Positions 46,455-54,843 of a stretch of 64,000 nt of DNA are shown here, piece by piece. The translations under genes were made by a program, and so were the position numbers. Position 1 is the first letter of the stretch, and every line of letters starts with the position of its first letter. Where the stretch lies: NCBI GenBank assembly GCA_017474765.1, contig JAFVGW010000035.1:1-64000 (forward strand), read 5' to 3'. The notes below the pieces were generated by a model that saw only the letters and a list, made by a program, of their open reading frames with translations, was not told the DNA's origin and searched no databases. Origin of the DNA: Salinivirgaceae bacterium. GTDB lineage: Bacteria > Bacteroidota > Bacteroidia > Bacteroidales > SZUA-534.

Positions 46455-47216
46455 ATGAAAAAAACTCTTCTCAAATTAGCATTAGCCGCAATGGCTCTTT
46501 TCTTGAACTGTTGTGTAATGGCTCAAACAGCAGAATCGGATGAATTTATGCAGAAATACAAAGAGTTAGACGATTTGTTGGTATCGAAAAGGAAGCAATG
46601 GATTAATAATTCGAGAACTGGTGAGTGGTGTAATAATTGCTATACGGATATTTTTTCTATTCTCGATGCCGTTGAACTTATGCCCCAATGTGAATTGGGC
46701 ATTGATATGCCAGACGAAAGCAAAGATGATTATCTGACTGGACTGGGGGCAGATATTTGGGTAAAAAACAATCGTGGCAAACAATCCTATAGTTATTTGA
46801 GTTACATAAAATTGAAAAATGTTTCGGCGGCAAGTTGCTGGCAATGGTTCCTTTTATACAATTTGAGATTTTATGAACCAACCTATCTTTCTTTATACTG
46901 TTCACAAGAGTATGTGTTTACAGATGAAGACTTTCAAGAAATTCTAAAAGGCATAAGAATAGTCCCTGACAGTATAATTGGTGTAGGTCTTCACGAAAAA
47001 GAATATCAAGAATTAAAAAAATTGAACATTATGCCTGTGCGAGTCGAAGTAGACGACTCTAAAAGTAAGGCAGTGATTTCTCTTTACTCGTGGAACGACA
47101 ACGAAGGATTGACAGAAAAGCATTTCCATTTGATGATTAATAAAGATGGAATTGCGTGGATGGGAAAAATTGATTCCAAAACGATTTTTGCATATTTCTC
47201 TGGAATAATTGACTAA
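46455..47216 (+). CDS. Unknown secreted protein
   Basis: I start at 46455, giving MKKTLLKLALAAMALFLNCC and a signal peptide cleaved after about VMA (residue 23). The frame is open from 46422, but those codons lie in a repeated leader sequence. The 253-aa product has a charged mature domain; residues 50-70 hold a GEWCNNCY motif with two Cys. The end, HFHLMINKDGIAWMGKID, looks like a complete domain edge. No family is recognised. It is AT-rich like the gene before it, and the two may have arrived together. A bidirectional terminator follows. Confidence 0.65.
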   Translation: MKKTLLKLALAAMALFLNCCVMAQTAESDEFMQKYKELDDLLVSKRKQWINNSRTGEWCNNCYTDIFSILDAVELMPQCELGIDMPDESKDDYLTGLGADIWVKNNRGKQSYSYLSYIKLKNVSAASCWQWFLLYNLRFYEPTYLSLYCSQEYVFTDEDFQEILKGIRIVPDSIIGVGLHEKEYQELKKLNIMPVRVEVDDSKSKAVISLYSWNDNEGLTEKHFHLMINKDGIAWMGKIDSKTIFAYFSGIID

Positions 47217-47234
47217 TAACAAAAAGAAAAACAA

Positions 47235-47271
47235 AAAACGCCGCAACCCGATAAACAGATTGCGGCGTTTT
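47235..47271. terminator. Bidirectional terminator between the secreted protein gene and trxA
   Basis: AAAACGCCGCAA (47235-47246) pairs perfectly with TTGCGGCGTTTT (47260-47271). T runs on both strands let it serve both convergent genes. Confidence 0.9.
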
Positions 47272-47290
47272 GATTTCTTCCAAAGTGCGT

Positions 47291-47608
47291 TTACAGCAGC
47301 GCGTCGATTTTCTGCGCAAGAACTGGTTTGGCGGCTGCGCCAACCTGCTTGTCAACCACTTCGCCGTTCTTGAAGAACAACAGCGTTGGAATGTTGCGTA
47401 TGCCGAACTGCACCGGAGTGTTTTCGGCTTCGTCAACGTTCATTTTCACAATCTTCACTTTGCCTTCGTATTCGGCGGCAAGTTCCTCAACTATCGGTAG
47501 CAGCATTTTGCAGGGTCCGCACCACTCTGCCCAAAAGTCAACTACCACAGGGATTGCCGATTTAAGAACTTCAGTCTCAAAGTCGGCGTCGGTTATTCTT
47601 TGTGCCAT
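47291..47608 (-). CDS. trxA: Thioredoxin
   Basis: This 105-aa cytosolic thiol-disulfide oxidoreductase has the active site AEWCGPCK at about residues 27-34, the cis-Pro in [10 protein letters not shown] (about 71-80) and [10 protein letters not shown] after it. Length and layout are those of a stand-alone thioredoxin without a signal peptide. It is a single gene, ended by the hairpin at 47235. Confidence 0.95.
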   Translation of the reverse strand: MAQRITDADFETEVLKSAIPVVVDFWAEWCGPCKMLLPIVEELAAEYEGKVKIVKMNVDEAENTPVQFGIRNIPTLLFFKNGEVVDKQVGAAAKPVLAQKIDALL

Positions 47609-47639
47609 ATTCGTGTTTTTTATTGTTGCGTAAATGTAT

Positions 47640-47807
47640 GTTTTTTTTGTTTAATCGGTCAAGCGGATAATTGGTGAATTGTTGAAACGACTACGGACTA
47701 CAGACTACAGTCAAAGGACACATTGTCCACTTATACGATTCATTTTCTGTTGTCTGATGTCTGAAGTCTGTTGTCCCTCATTTTTAATTATTCTGAATTC
47801 AAAATTA
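47640..47807 (+). repeat. Short-word repeats between trmD and trxA
   Basis: TTTAATCGGTCAAGCGG, GATAATTGGTGAATTGTTG, ACGACTACGGACTACAGACT, GTCTGATGTCTGAAGTCTG and TTTTTAATTATTCTGAATTC. The DUPLICATED stem GACTACAGACTACAG and its near-inverse CTGATGTCTGAAGTCTG could pair. The words belong to the vocabulary seen at 31915. Confidence 0.55.
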
Positions 47808-48488
47808 CTATTCCTCGCCAAGCAAGTCGGGGCGCAGACGGCGGGTGCGTTCAAGGGCCTGCTCGTATTTCCAATCCTCAATTAGCCGCTCGTTGCCCGA
47901 TAGCAGCACTTCGGGTACCTTCCAGCCTTTGTAGTCGGCAGGGCGGGTGTAAACAGGCGCCGATAGCAGATTGTCCTGAAACGAGTCGGAAAGAGCCGAT
48001 GTCTCGTCGCTGATGGCGCCCGGAATGAGCCGCACCACCGCGTCGGCAATGACGGCAGCTGCCAGCTCGCCGCCCGTAAGCACATAGTCTCCGATTGATA
48101 TCTCTTTGGTAATCAGGTGGTCGCGCACGCGCTGGTCGATGCCTTTGTAGTGTCCGCAAAGAATGATAATGTTCTGCAACTGCGACATCTGGTTGGCCAT
48201 TGGCTGGTTGAACATCTCGCCGTCGGGCGATGTGTAGATGATTTCGTCATATTGGCGCTCGCTTTTCAGGTGTTCAATGCACGCCTCAATGGGCTGGATG
48301 GTCATCACCATTCCTGCGCTTCCGCTGAAGGCATAATCGTCGCAGCGGCGGTGCTTGTCGGTCGAGTAATCGCGCAAGTTGTGAATGTGGATTTCGGCAA
48401 TGCCCTTCTTCTGAGCGCGCCCAATGATGCTCTGGCTGAACGGCCCGTCGAGAATCTCGGGCACAACGGTGATGATGTCGATGCGCAT
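47808..48488 (-). CDS. trmD: tRNA (guanine37-N1)-methyltransferase TrmD
   Basis: TrmD makes m1G37 in tRNAs with G36, preventing frameshifts. The 226-aa SPOUT methyltransferase has the trefoil-knot motifs [13 protein letters not shown] (about 109-121) and [14 protein letters not shown] (about 132-145), with a C-terminal HYTRP-like region read here as [20 protein letters not shown]. Length is normal. A -7 box TACCTTTG lies at 48512-48505, 17 nt before the ATG. Confidence 0.95.
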   Translation of the reverse strand: MRIDIITVVPEILDGPFSQSIIGRAQKKGIAEIHIHNLRDYSTDKHRRCDDYAFSGSAGMVMTIQPIEACIEHLKSERQYDEIIYTSPDGEMFNQPMANQMSQLQNIIILCGHYKGIDQRVRDHLITKEISIGDYVLTGGELAAAVIADAVVRLIPGAISDETSALSDSFQDNLLSAPVYTRPADYKGWKVPEVLLSGNERLIEDWKYEQALERTRRLRPDLLGEE

Positions 48489-48504
48489 GACGTTTTGTTT
48501 TCGG

Positions 48505-48512
48505 CAAAGGTA
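48505..48512 (-). promoter_or_regulatory. -7 element of trmD
   Basis: TACCTTTG on the minus strand matches TAnnTTTG and lies 17 nt before the trmD start. Confidence 0.5.
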
Positions 48513-48673
48513 ATACGAAAGTTGAGAAGTTGAGGGGTGAGGAGAGATGTGCGAGGTTTTTCATTTGCCGCCGTATCAAGACGAATAAAAAAGTGCCGAA
48601 AAATTTGCCCGTTACCGAAAATTTGTCTATTATTGGCAATGTATTTAATGGGTAAAAAATAAGATTTCTTGCT

Positions 48674-48707
48674 AAAGCCTTTCAGCGCGTTTCTGAAAGG
48701 CTTTTTT
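48674..48707 (+). terminator. Terminator-like hairpin in the leader of the Nif3-like gene
   Basis: AAAGCCTTTCA (48674-48684) pairs perfectly with TGAAAGGCTTT (48694-48704) and a T run follows. It sits 24 nt before the ATG at 48732, with no gene on the plus strand before it. It either ends a short upstream RNA or acts as an attenuator of the downstream gene. Confidence 0.7.
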
Positions 48708-48731
48708 AAGTTCACGACAAAAACTTTGAGA

Positions 48732-49829
48732 ATGAAAATTGCTGAAATAACCGATTTTATCGAGAGTGTGGCGCCGCTGGCCATGCAGGAATCATACGAC
48801 AATGCTGGGCTGATAGTGGGCAACCGCAACACCGAAGCCACTGGCGCACTCATCTGCCTCGATGTGACCGAAGAAGTTGTTGATGAAGCCATTAGCTTGG
48901 GTTTCAATCTGATAATCGCACACCATCCGCTGGTTTTCGGCGGAATGAAAAAGTTCAGCGGCAATAGTGAAGTCGAACGCACGCTCGTCAAGGCCATCAA
49001 AAACGATGTGGCCGTGTATGCCGCACATACCAATCTCGACAATATGCTTGTGAATGGCGTCAATGGCAAAATAGCCAACAAGTTAGGCCTGACCGATACT
49101 CGGATTCTTGCCCCAATGAGCGGCAACCTGCGAAAGATTGTGGTTTTCGTGCCTACGGCCAATGCCGAAGCGGTTCGCAACGCCATGTTCGAAGCGGGTG
49201 CGGGCAGTATCGGCAACTACAGCCGGTGCAGTTACAATCTTCAGGGCGAAGGCTCGTTCAAGGCCGAAGAAGGCTGCAATCCATATGTGGGTGAAATAGG
49301 GCGGACACATTTCGAACCCGAGACGCGGATTGAGACTATCGCGCCCAAGCATCTGGTTTCCAAAGTGGTGAGTGCTATGCTGAGCGTCCATCCATACGAG
49401 GAGCCGGCTTTCGATGTCTATCCGCTCGACAACAGTTTTGCCATGGCCGGTAGCGGCATCATCGGTGCGCTGCCGAAGCTGGAAAATGCCGCGGATTTTC
49501 TGCAAAGGGTGAAACAAATTTTTGGCTGCGGCTGCATCCGTCACACCCGTCTGCCCGAGTCGCCGATAAAGAATGTGGCTGTGTGCGGCGGCGCCGGCAG
49601 CTTCCTGATTGGCGCCGCAATGAGTGCCGGTGCCGACATTCTGCTTACCGCCGACATCAAGTACCATCAGTTCTTCGACGCCCGCTATCCGTTTGTTTTG
49701 GCCGACATCGGGCATTATGAAAGCGAGCAGTTCACAAAAGAACTTTTTTATGAATTAGTTACTGGAAAATTTTCTACTTTTGCAGTCCGATTGACGAAGG
49801 TAAATACAAATCCGATAAAATACGTATAA
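48732..49829 (+). CDS. Nif3-like dinuclear metal-binding protein (DUF34)
   Basis: The start at 48732 gives MKIAEITDFIESVAPLAMQE, the conserved Nif3 N-terminus; the frame is open to 48669, but that covers the hairpin at 48674. The 365-aa protein has NAGLIVGN, the metal-ligand motifs IIAHHPLVF (about 58-66) and AHTNLDN (about 97-103), and a C-terminal AGADILLTADIKYHQFFDA region. A central insert of about 100 residues (YqfO/CutA-like) is the long-form type. The family has disputed functions. The zinc-ribbon gene starts 3 nt downstream. Confidence 0.9.
   Translation: MKIAEITDFIESVAPLAMQESYDNAGLIVGNRNTEATGALICLDVTEEVVDEAISLGFNLIIAHHPLVFGGMKKFSGNSEVERTLVKAIKNDVAVYAAHTNLDNMLVNGVNGKIANKLGLTDTRILAPMSGNLRKIVVFVPTANAEAVRNAMFEAGAGSIGNYSRCSYNLQGEGSFKAEEGCNPYVGEIGRTHFEPETRIETIAPKHLVSKVVSAMLSVHPYEEPAFDVYPLDNSFAMAGSGIIGALPKLENAADFLQRVKQIFGCGCIRHTRLPESPIKNVAVCGGAGSFLIGAAMSAGADILLTADIKYHQFFDARYPFVLADIGHYESEQFTKELFYELVTGKFSTFAVRLTKVNTNPIKYV
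49775..49782 (+). promoter_or_regulatory. Possible internal -7 element for the zinc-ribbon gene
   Basis: TACTTTTG matches TAnnTTTG and lies inside the 3' end of the Nif3-like gene, 50 nt before the next start (49833). No good TTTG is seen upstream. Confidence 0.35.
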
Positions 49830-49832
49830 CGC

Positions 49833-50585
49833 ATGGATGACAAAAATCAAAAGGTGGATGTTCCAATGGAACAAAAACTGAAGAATCTCTACGATTTGCA
49901 GCAGATTCAGACAGAAATCAACAAAATCAAGAGTTTGCGCGGTGAGCTTCCGCTCGAAGTTCAGGACCTTGAAGATGAACTTGCAGGTTTGCAGACCCGT
50001 ATCGCCAACCTGAAGGCTGAAGTTAAGGAAAACGAGCAGAAAATTGTGAACGAAAAACACAAAATCGTTCAGTGCCAAGAAGATATAAAGAAATACCAAT
50101 CGCAGCAGGACAATGTCCGCAACAACCGCGAGTACGATTCGCTGTCGAAGGAAATTGAGTTCCAGAATCTTGAAATCGAACTGAGCGAGAAGCACATACG
50201 CGAGTACACCGCTGAGGTTGAGCACAAAAAAGAGATTATCGAGAAATCGGAAACAACATACGAAGAGCGCAAGGGCGACCTGCAGCAGAAGCGCAGCGAG
50301 TTGGATAGCATTGTGTCGGAGACTCAGAAAAAGGAAGATGACTTGAATGCGAAAAAAGCTGAAATTGAGAAGCTTATCGACGAGCGTTACCTAACTGCTT
50401 TCAACCGCATCAGCTCTAACGTGCGCAACGGTTTGGCAGTGGTTACCGTTCAGCGTGATGCCTGCGGCGGTTGCTTCAACAAGATTCCACCTCAGCGTCA
50501 GGTCGATATCCGCTCACGCAAACGCATCATTGTTTGCGAGTACTGCGGCCGCATTCTGGTTGACGCTGGTCTTGCCGAACTTTGA
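49833..50585 (+). CDS. Coiled-coil C4-type zinc-ribbon protein
   Basis: The 250-aa protein is a long helical hairpin (about 10-185, heptad-like and rich in Glu, Lys and Gln) ending in a zinc ribbon with CGGCFNKIPPQ (about 207) and CEYCGRILVD (about 233). Two C-x-x-C pairs are intact. It matches the widespread zf-RING_7/C4-type family that often follows Nif3-like genes; the linkage suggests a shared but undefined role. A hairpin terminator follows at 50608. Confidence 0.9.
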   Translation: MDDKNQKVDVPMEQKLKNLYDLQQIQTEINKIKSLRGELPLEVQDLEDELAGLQTRIANLKAEVKENEQKIVNEKHKIVQCQEDIKKYQSQQDNVRNNREYDSLSKEIEFQNLEIELSEKHIREYTAEVEHKKEIIEKSETTYEERKGDLQQKRSELDSIVSETQKKEDDLNAKKAEIEKLIDERYLTAFNRISSNVRNGLAVVTVQRDACGGCFNKIPPQRQVDIRSRKRIIVCEYCGRILVDAGLAEL

Positions 50586-50607
50586 TTGTAAATTATTCAG
50601 AATAAGC

Positions 50608-50642
50608 AAAAAGGATTGTCGCAAAACGGCAGTCCTTTTTTT
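50608..50642. terminator. Terminator between the zinc-ribbon gene and atpZ
   Basis: AAAAAGGATTGTCG (50608-50621) pairs with CGGCAGTCCTTTTT (50627-50640) around CAAAA, with one T-G and one G-U type mismatch, followed by T. It lies between two convergent genes. Confidence 0.75.
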
Positions 50643-50677
50643 ATGGTTGGTGATGGCGAAAAAGACTTCGCCGCCGG

Positions 50678-50893
50678 CTATTTTCTTGTTCTGACCACAA
50701 TCAGATACATTGCCGCGGCCACAGCGCCGAGCGAGAGCACGATTGTGAACAGAGGCTTGGTGTCGAGGCTGGCATCGAGTTTGATACCGCCCCACACGCC
50801 CAAAACAATAATGCCAAGCATTTCGAACGCAACGCCCGAATACTTGGCATAGTTGTTAAGGTCGTTTTTCAGATTGTCATTTTTCTGCGGCAT
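50678..50893 (-). CDS. atpZ: AtpZ/AtpI-type small membrane protein
   Basis: The start at 50893 gives MPQKNDNLKNDLNNYAKYSG, followed by two membrane helices (about 18-38 and 47-66) with GIKLDASLDTKPLFT between them. The 71-aa size and sequence fit the AtpZ/AtpI family, which helps assemble the c-ring or supply Mg2+ for ATP synthase. It overlaps the bactofilin gene by 17 nt. In many Bacteroidota this pair is followed by atpB and the other ATP synthase genes; here the unit ends at 50678. Confidence 0.8.
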   Translation of the reverse strand: MPQKNDNLKNDLNNYAKYSGVAFEMLGIIVLGVWGGIKLDASLDTKPLFTIVLSLGAVAAAMYLIVVRTRK

Positions 50894-51245
50894 TGGCCTG
50901 TGCTTTGCCGTCCATCTTGCAGTTGCCAGTGAAGGTTGCGCCTGGCTCAATGGCAAGTTTTGTGGTTGTGATGTCGCCCAGAATGGCGGCCGTGCTTTTG
51001 AGTACAAGCAGCTCGTCCACAAACAGTTTGCCGTCAACTTTGCCTTCTATTTCTGAGTTTTTGCAAGTAATCTGTCCATTGATGACACCAGTGCCGCCAA
51101 TCACAATCTTGCCCGACACGTTGATGTTTCCCTTAACTTTTCCGTCGATGCGCATATCGCCATTGCAGTCGATGTCGCCATTGATGGTTGTTCCTCCGCC
51201 AATTATGTTAATCTGGTCGCGGAGCGATTCTGAGTCTTTAGCCAT
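50877..51245 (-). CDS. Bactofilin (polymer-forming cytoskeletal protein)
   Basis: Bactofilins polymerise without nucleotide into filaments that organise the envelope. The 122-aa protein has a beta-helix core (about 10-110) of repeated units such as TTINGDIDCNGDMRIDGKVKG and short flexible ends, as in the family. Its 3' end overlaps atpZ by 17 nt. The promoter is TTTG (51316-51313), 17 nt, TATCTTTG (51295-51288), and the leader holds CCGCTTTTGCGG (51270-51281). Confidence 0.92.
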   Translation of the reverse strand: MAKDSESLRDQINIIGGGTTINGDIDCNGDMRIDGKVKGNINVSGKIVIGGTGVINGQITCKNSEIEGKVDGKLFVDELLVLKSTAAILGDITTTKLAIEPGATFTGNCKMDGKAQANAAEK

Positions 51246-51287
51246 AGTAAATTGATGTTTTTTTCAAATCCGCTTTTGCGGAGCGCC

Positions 51288-51316
51288 CAAAGATAATCTT
51301 TTATGCGATTTGCAAA
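51288..51316 (-). promoter_or_regulatory. Promoter of bactofilin-atpZ
   Basis: TTTG at 51316-51313 and TATCTTTG at 51295-51288 on the minus strand, spaced 17 nt, about 43 nt before the bactofilin start. Confidence 0.55.
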
Positions 51317-51392
51317 ACCTCCACATGCTATTTTCATTTCCGACATTGCTCACTGCACCCACAAAAACCTGCGTTCTGCGCAAAAAAATCTT

Positions 51393-51400
51393 TACATTTG
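51393..51400 (+). promoter_or_regulatory. -7 element of the S46 peptidase gene
   Basis: TACATTTG matches TAnnTTTG and lies 21 nt before the ATG at 51422, giving a very short leader. Confidence 0.45.
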
Positions 51401-51421
51401 GCGAAAATTTTAAATACTGAT

Positions 51422-53575
51422 ATGCGTAAAATAACTTTACTGCTGGTTTCAGCACTGATGGCAAGTTCGTTTGTGTTGCGAGCCGACGAGGGAATGTGGC
51501 TTCCCATTCTTCTTGAAAAAAACATGGCTACCATGACCGATTTGGGCTTCCAGCTCACTGCCGATGACATATACAATATCAACCGCGCCTGCGTGAAAGA
51601 CGCCATTGTGGCATTGGACGGCGGAAGCTGCACGGCCTCGTTTGTGTCGGCCGACGGACTGTTGATGACTAACCACCACTGCGGTTACGACGAGATTCAG
51701 AGCCATAGCACCATCGAGAACGACTTGCTGACCAATGGCTTTGTGGCTCGAACCAAAGCCGAAGAGCTGCCCAATCCGGGCAAATCGGCTTGGCTTCTGG
51801 TCAGAGTTGAAGATGTTACTGAGAAGATTCTGAGCCAGATACCCGATGGAACAACTGAAGAGGCACGCGACTCCATCATTGATGTTGTGTGCGATTCCAT
51901 CATCACTCTTGCCACCGACAGCACTCTCTACTCTGCCGAGGTGGAGGAAATGCTGCACGGAAATTATTACTATCTGTTTGTGTATGAGATTTATGACGAT
52001 GTCAGGCTTGTTGCCGCGCCACCTGAGTCGGTTGGCAAATTCGGAGCCGACACCGACAACTGGATGTGGCCGCGCCATACGGGCGATTTCTCAATGTTCC
52101 GCGTCTACTGTGCGCCCGACAGCACTCCTGCCGATTATGCCGAAGAAAACGTGCCTTATCATCCGAAGCATTTCCTGCCCATATCGCTTGGCGGATACAA
52201 AGAGAACGATTTTGCCTTTGTGATGGGCTATCCTGGCTCAACCGACCGTTATTTCTCGTCGTGGGAGACCGAATCGGAGATGACCGCCGTAAACGATGCG
52301 CGTGCTACGGTGCGCGGCGTAAAACAAGACTCGTGGACAAAGTTCATGGATAACGACCCAAAAATCCGCATTCAGTATGCGTCGAAATTTGCACGGTCAT
52401 CGAACTACTGGAAATACTCCATCGGCCAGAACCGCAGCCTGAAGCGCTTGCACGTGGTTGACAAGAAACGTGAGCTGGAGGCCGAATTCACAAAATGGGT
52501 GAATGCCGATGCTGCCCGCAAAGCCAAATACGGCAGCGCTCTCGATTTGATTGAAGACGGTGTGATGATGAATCACGCTTACAAAGAGGCTGTTACATAT
52601 TTGGTTGAATCTCAGCTGTATGGGTTTGAATCGGCATATTTCGCCGTAAGGCAGTCGTCGGGCTTGAAGAAACTCACAGACCCCAAAGCCGATAATGTTG
52701 CCGAAGCTAAAGAGCGCGTTGTGAAAAGAGCCGACGATTTCTTTAAGGATTATAACCGTGAGGTTGACCGCCAGACAACTAAGGAGATGATTCGGCTTTT
52801 TATTAAAAAAGTGCAGCCTGAATTTTATCCCGAATACATAACTAAAACAGTGTTAGGTAAATACAAGGGTGATATTGACAAGTTTGTTGATGATGCTTTT
52901 GCAAAATCAATGTTCTGCGACAAGGCAAAATTCGACGATTTCCTGAACAAGCCGAGTGAGAAGGCTCTGAAAAACGACCCGATTCTGCAAGCCGGGAGCG
53001 ACATATACGAAAAATACGGCTTTATTAGCGGTCTCGGCTACAATGGCGAGGAGAAACTGGCCGAGGGCATGCGCCTGTTTGTGGCCGGACTGATGGAAAT
53101 GCAGCCAGACAAGCTCTTCAGCCCCGACGCCAACAGCACCATGCGCCTGACCTACGGAACTATTGGCGGCTACCGTCCGGCTGACGCCGTCACCTACGAT
53201 TATAAGACAACGCTCGACGGCGTGATGGAGAAAGAAGACCCAACGGTGCGCGAGTTCAACGTCCCGGCCAAGCTTAAAGAGATTTGGCAGAAAAAGGATT
53301 ACGGCCGCTACGGCAACCCCGACGGCACACTTAACGTCTGCTTCACTACCAACAATGACATCACAGGCGGCAACTCGGGCAGCCCCGTGATGAATGCCCG
53401 CGGCGAACTTATCGGCCTGGCTTTCGACGGCAACTGGGAATCGATGAGCGGCGACATCATCTTCGAACCTGAACTGCAAAAGTGCATTGTTGTCGACATC
53501 CGCTACGTACTGCTCATTCTCGACAAGTATTTCGACGCGCAGAACCTGATTGGCGAGATGAAGTTTGTGGAGTAA
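51422..53575 (+). CDS. S46 family dipeptidyl-peptidase (DPP7-like)
   Basis: S46 enzymes cut dipeptides from the N-terminus of peptides in the periplasm of Bacteroidota and feed amino-acid fermentation. I start at 51422 (MRKITLLLVSALMASSFVLRA), giving a 717-aa protein with a signal peptide (1-21). The catalytic His is in TNHHCGYDEIQSHS (about 85), and the Ser in GGNSGSPVMN (about 655). The residue 18 after that Ser is Gly (FDGNW). In the family, Gly here marks DPP7 (broad, hydrophobic P1) and Arg marks DPP11 (Asp/Glu P1), so DPP7-type specificity is predicted. Confidence 0.9.
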   Translation: MRKITLLLVSALMASSFVLRADEGMWLPILLEKNMATMTDLGFQLTADDIYNINRACVKDAIVALDGGSCTASFVSADGLLMTNHHCGYDEIQSHSTIENDLLTNGFVARTKAEELPNPGKSAWLLVRVEDVTEKILSQIPDGTTEEARDSIIDVVCDSIITLATDSTLYSAEVEEMLHGNYYYLFVYEIYDDVRLVAAPPESVGKFGADTDNWMWPRHTGDFSMFRVYCAPDSTPADYAEENVPYHPKHFLPISLGGYKENDFAFVMGYPGSTDRYFSSWETESEMTAVNDARATVRGVKQDSWTKFMDNDPKIRIQYASKFARSSNYWKYSIGQNRSLKRLHVVDKKRELEAEFTKWVNADAARKAKYGSALDLIEDGVMMNHAYKEAVTYLVESQLYGFESAYFAVRQSSGLKKLTDPKADNVAEAKERVVKRADDFFKDYNREVDRQTTKEMIRLFIKKVQPEFYPEYITKTVLGKYKGDIDKFVDDAFAKSMFCDKAKFDDFLNKPSEKALKNDPILQAGSDIYEKYGFISGLGYNGEEKLAEGMRLFVAGLMEMQPDKLFSPDANSTMRLTYGTIGGYRPADAVTYDYKTTLDGVMEKEDPTVREFNVPAKLKEIWQKKDYGRYGNPDGTLNVCFTTNNDITGGNSGSPVMNARGELIGLAFDGNWESMSGDIIFEPELQKCIVVDIRYVLLILDKYFDAQNLIGEMKFVE

Positions 53576-53608
53576 AATACCAAATTGCAGCACAAAAAAA
53601 ATCGAACA

Positions 53609-54238
53609 ATGAAACATCTGTTAACACTACTGATATTCACCACGTCGGCTCTTGCGGCTGCTGCACAAGTCAGCGACATTGCCGACATGCAGCAGTTTGA
53701 GTCGAGGCTGAAAGCAACATCCGACAAGCTGACATCTATTGAATGCGATTTTGTGCAAGTTAAGCACCTCGACATGTTCGATGAGGATGTTACTTCGAAA
53801 GGAAGATTTTACTATCTGAAAAACAACAAGATAAGTCTCGACTATTCGCAGCCGCTGAGTTATCTGATTGTAATAAACGATAGTCGGCTGAAGATTGTGG
53901 CCGACGGCAAAAAGAGCGTCATGCAGCTCAACACTAACAAGATGATGAACGAAATGCAGGACATGATAACAGCTTGCATGGTGGGCGACCTGAATCGCAT
54001 GAATAATAGCTATAATCTTAAATATCAAGAAGATAATAGCGAATATATTATCGGCATCACACCACGCAGCAGACAGGTGAAAGAATACATTTCGGCCATT
54101 GAGATAAGGCTGAGCAAGGCCGACATGTCGGTCGACCAATTGCGAATGTATGAGAATGAGGCCGACTACACCGATTATAAATTCAGCAACAAACGCTTCA
54201 ACCAACTGAAAGACGAAAGCCGGTTTGCAATTGACTGA
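53609..54238 (+). CDS. LolA-like outer-membrane lipoprotein carrier
   Basis: I start at 53609 (MKHLLTLLIFTTSALAAAA); the signal peptide is cleaved before QVSD, and eight upstream codons are unlikely to be used. The 209-aa protein has the LolA-like pattern of a half beta-barrel: LKATSDKLTSIECDFVQVKHLD, then GRFYYLKNNKISLDY and IVADGKKSVMQLN. LolA carries lipoproteins across the periplasm. Many Bacteroidales have several LolA-like genes, some tied to other pathways, so the exact cargo is uncertain. Its stop overlaps the next start (TGATG). Confidence 0.8.
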   Translation: MKHLLTLLIFTTSALAAAAQVSDIADMQQFESRLKATSDKLTSIECDFVQVKHLDMFDEDVTSKGRFYYLKNNKISLDYSQPLSYLIVINDSRLKIVADGKKSVMQLNTNKMMNEMQDMITACMVGDLNRMNNSYNLKYQEDNSEYIIGITPRSRQVKEYISAIEIRLSKADMSVDQLRMYENEADYTDYKFSNKRFNQLKDESRFAID

Positions 54239-54741
54239 TGGCACGCCATTCGCGCTATATAATAATAGGTGCCGTTCTGCTTTTGGCATTGGCACACTCG
54301 GGTTGGGCACAACCAATTATCGTCCCAGGCAAAACGGCGCGTCACAATCTCCAAATCGACACACGAGGCAACCATCTGAGCGGCATGATGCTCGCCCGGC
54401 CAACCACCGACGGACCGCGAGTGCTGGCCTCATCGTATTTCGGACTGACAATTTTTGATTTCACCCTGGCCGCCGACTCACTGAAAGTGAACAGTTGCAT
54501 TGAACCAATGCGCCGTCCGAAGGTTCAGCAATTGCTCGAGCGCGATTTGCGCGTTCTGCTCATCGACCGCAATCGGGCAAAACTGAAAAAGCGCACCGCC
54601 GAAACCGAAAGCCGCAAACTCGGTTCAGGTTTCGGAAAATCGGTCTTTGTGATAAACTACAATGCCGATGGAGGCATCAGCCAAGTGCTTGTGAAGCATC
54701 CTTGGGTTAGGCTGCAGATGACTATCGAAGAGATAAAGTAG
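54238..54741 (+). CDS. Unknown exported protein coupled to the LolA-like gene
   Basis: The ATG shares a base with the LolA stop. The 167-aa protein has a signal peptide (about 1-24, ending GWA before QPI) and a mature domain with SSYFGLTIFDFTLA, LLERDLRVLLIDRNRAK and a final GGISQVLVKHPWVRLQM. I do not recognise a family. Because it is coupled to LolA and exported, it may be a periplasmic partner in lipid or lipoprotein handling; this is inference. Confidence 0.65.
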   Translation: MARHSRYIIIGAVLLLALAHSGWAQPIIVPGKTARHNLQIDTRGNHLSGMMLARPTTDGPRVLASSYFGLTIFDFTLAADSLKVNSCIEPMRRPKVQQLLERDLRVLLIDRNRAKLKKRTAETESRKLGSGFGKSVFVINYNADGGISQVLVKHPWVRLQMTIEEIK

Positions 54742-54772
54742 CAAGGGGCGCTAAAAATATTTTGAAAAAAGT

Positions 54773-54803
54773 TTTGCAAATTAAAAACCTGCGTCTATTT
54801 TTG
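54773..54803 (+). promoter_or_regulatory. Promoter of tRNA-Asn
   Basis: TTTG (54773-54776), 19 nt, TATTTTTG (54796-54803). This is a full match to the Bacteroidota consensus, 40 nt before the tRNA. Confidence 0.8.
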
Positions 54804-54843
54804 CACCCGCAATTGAGGGACATACCTAAGGTTGTTGGAAAAT

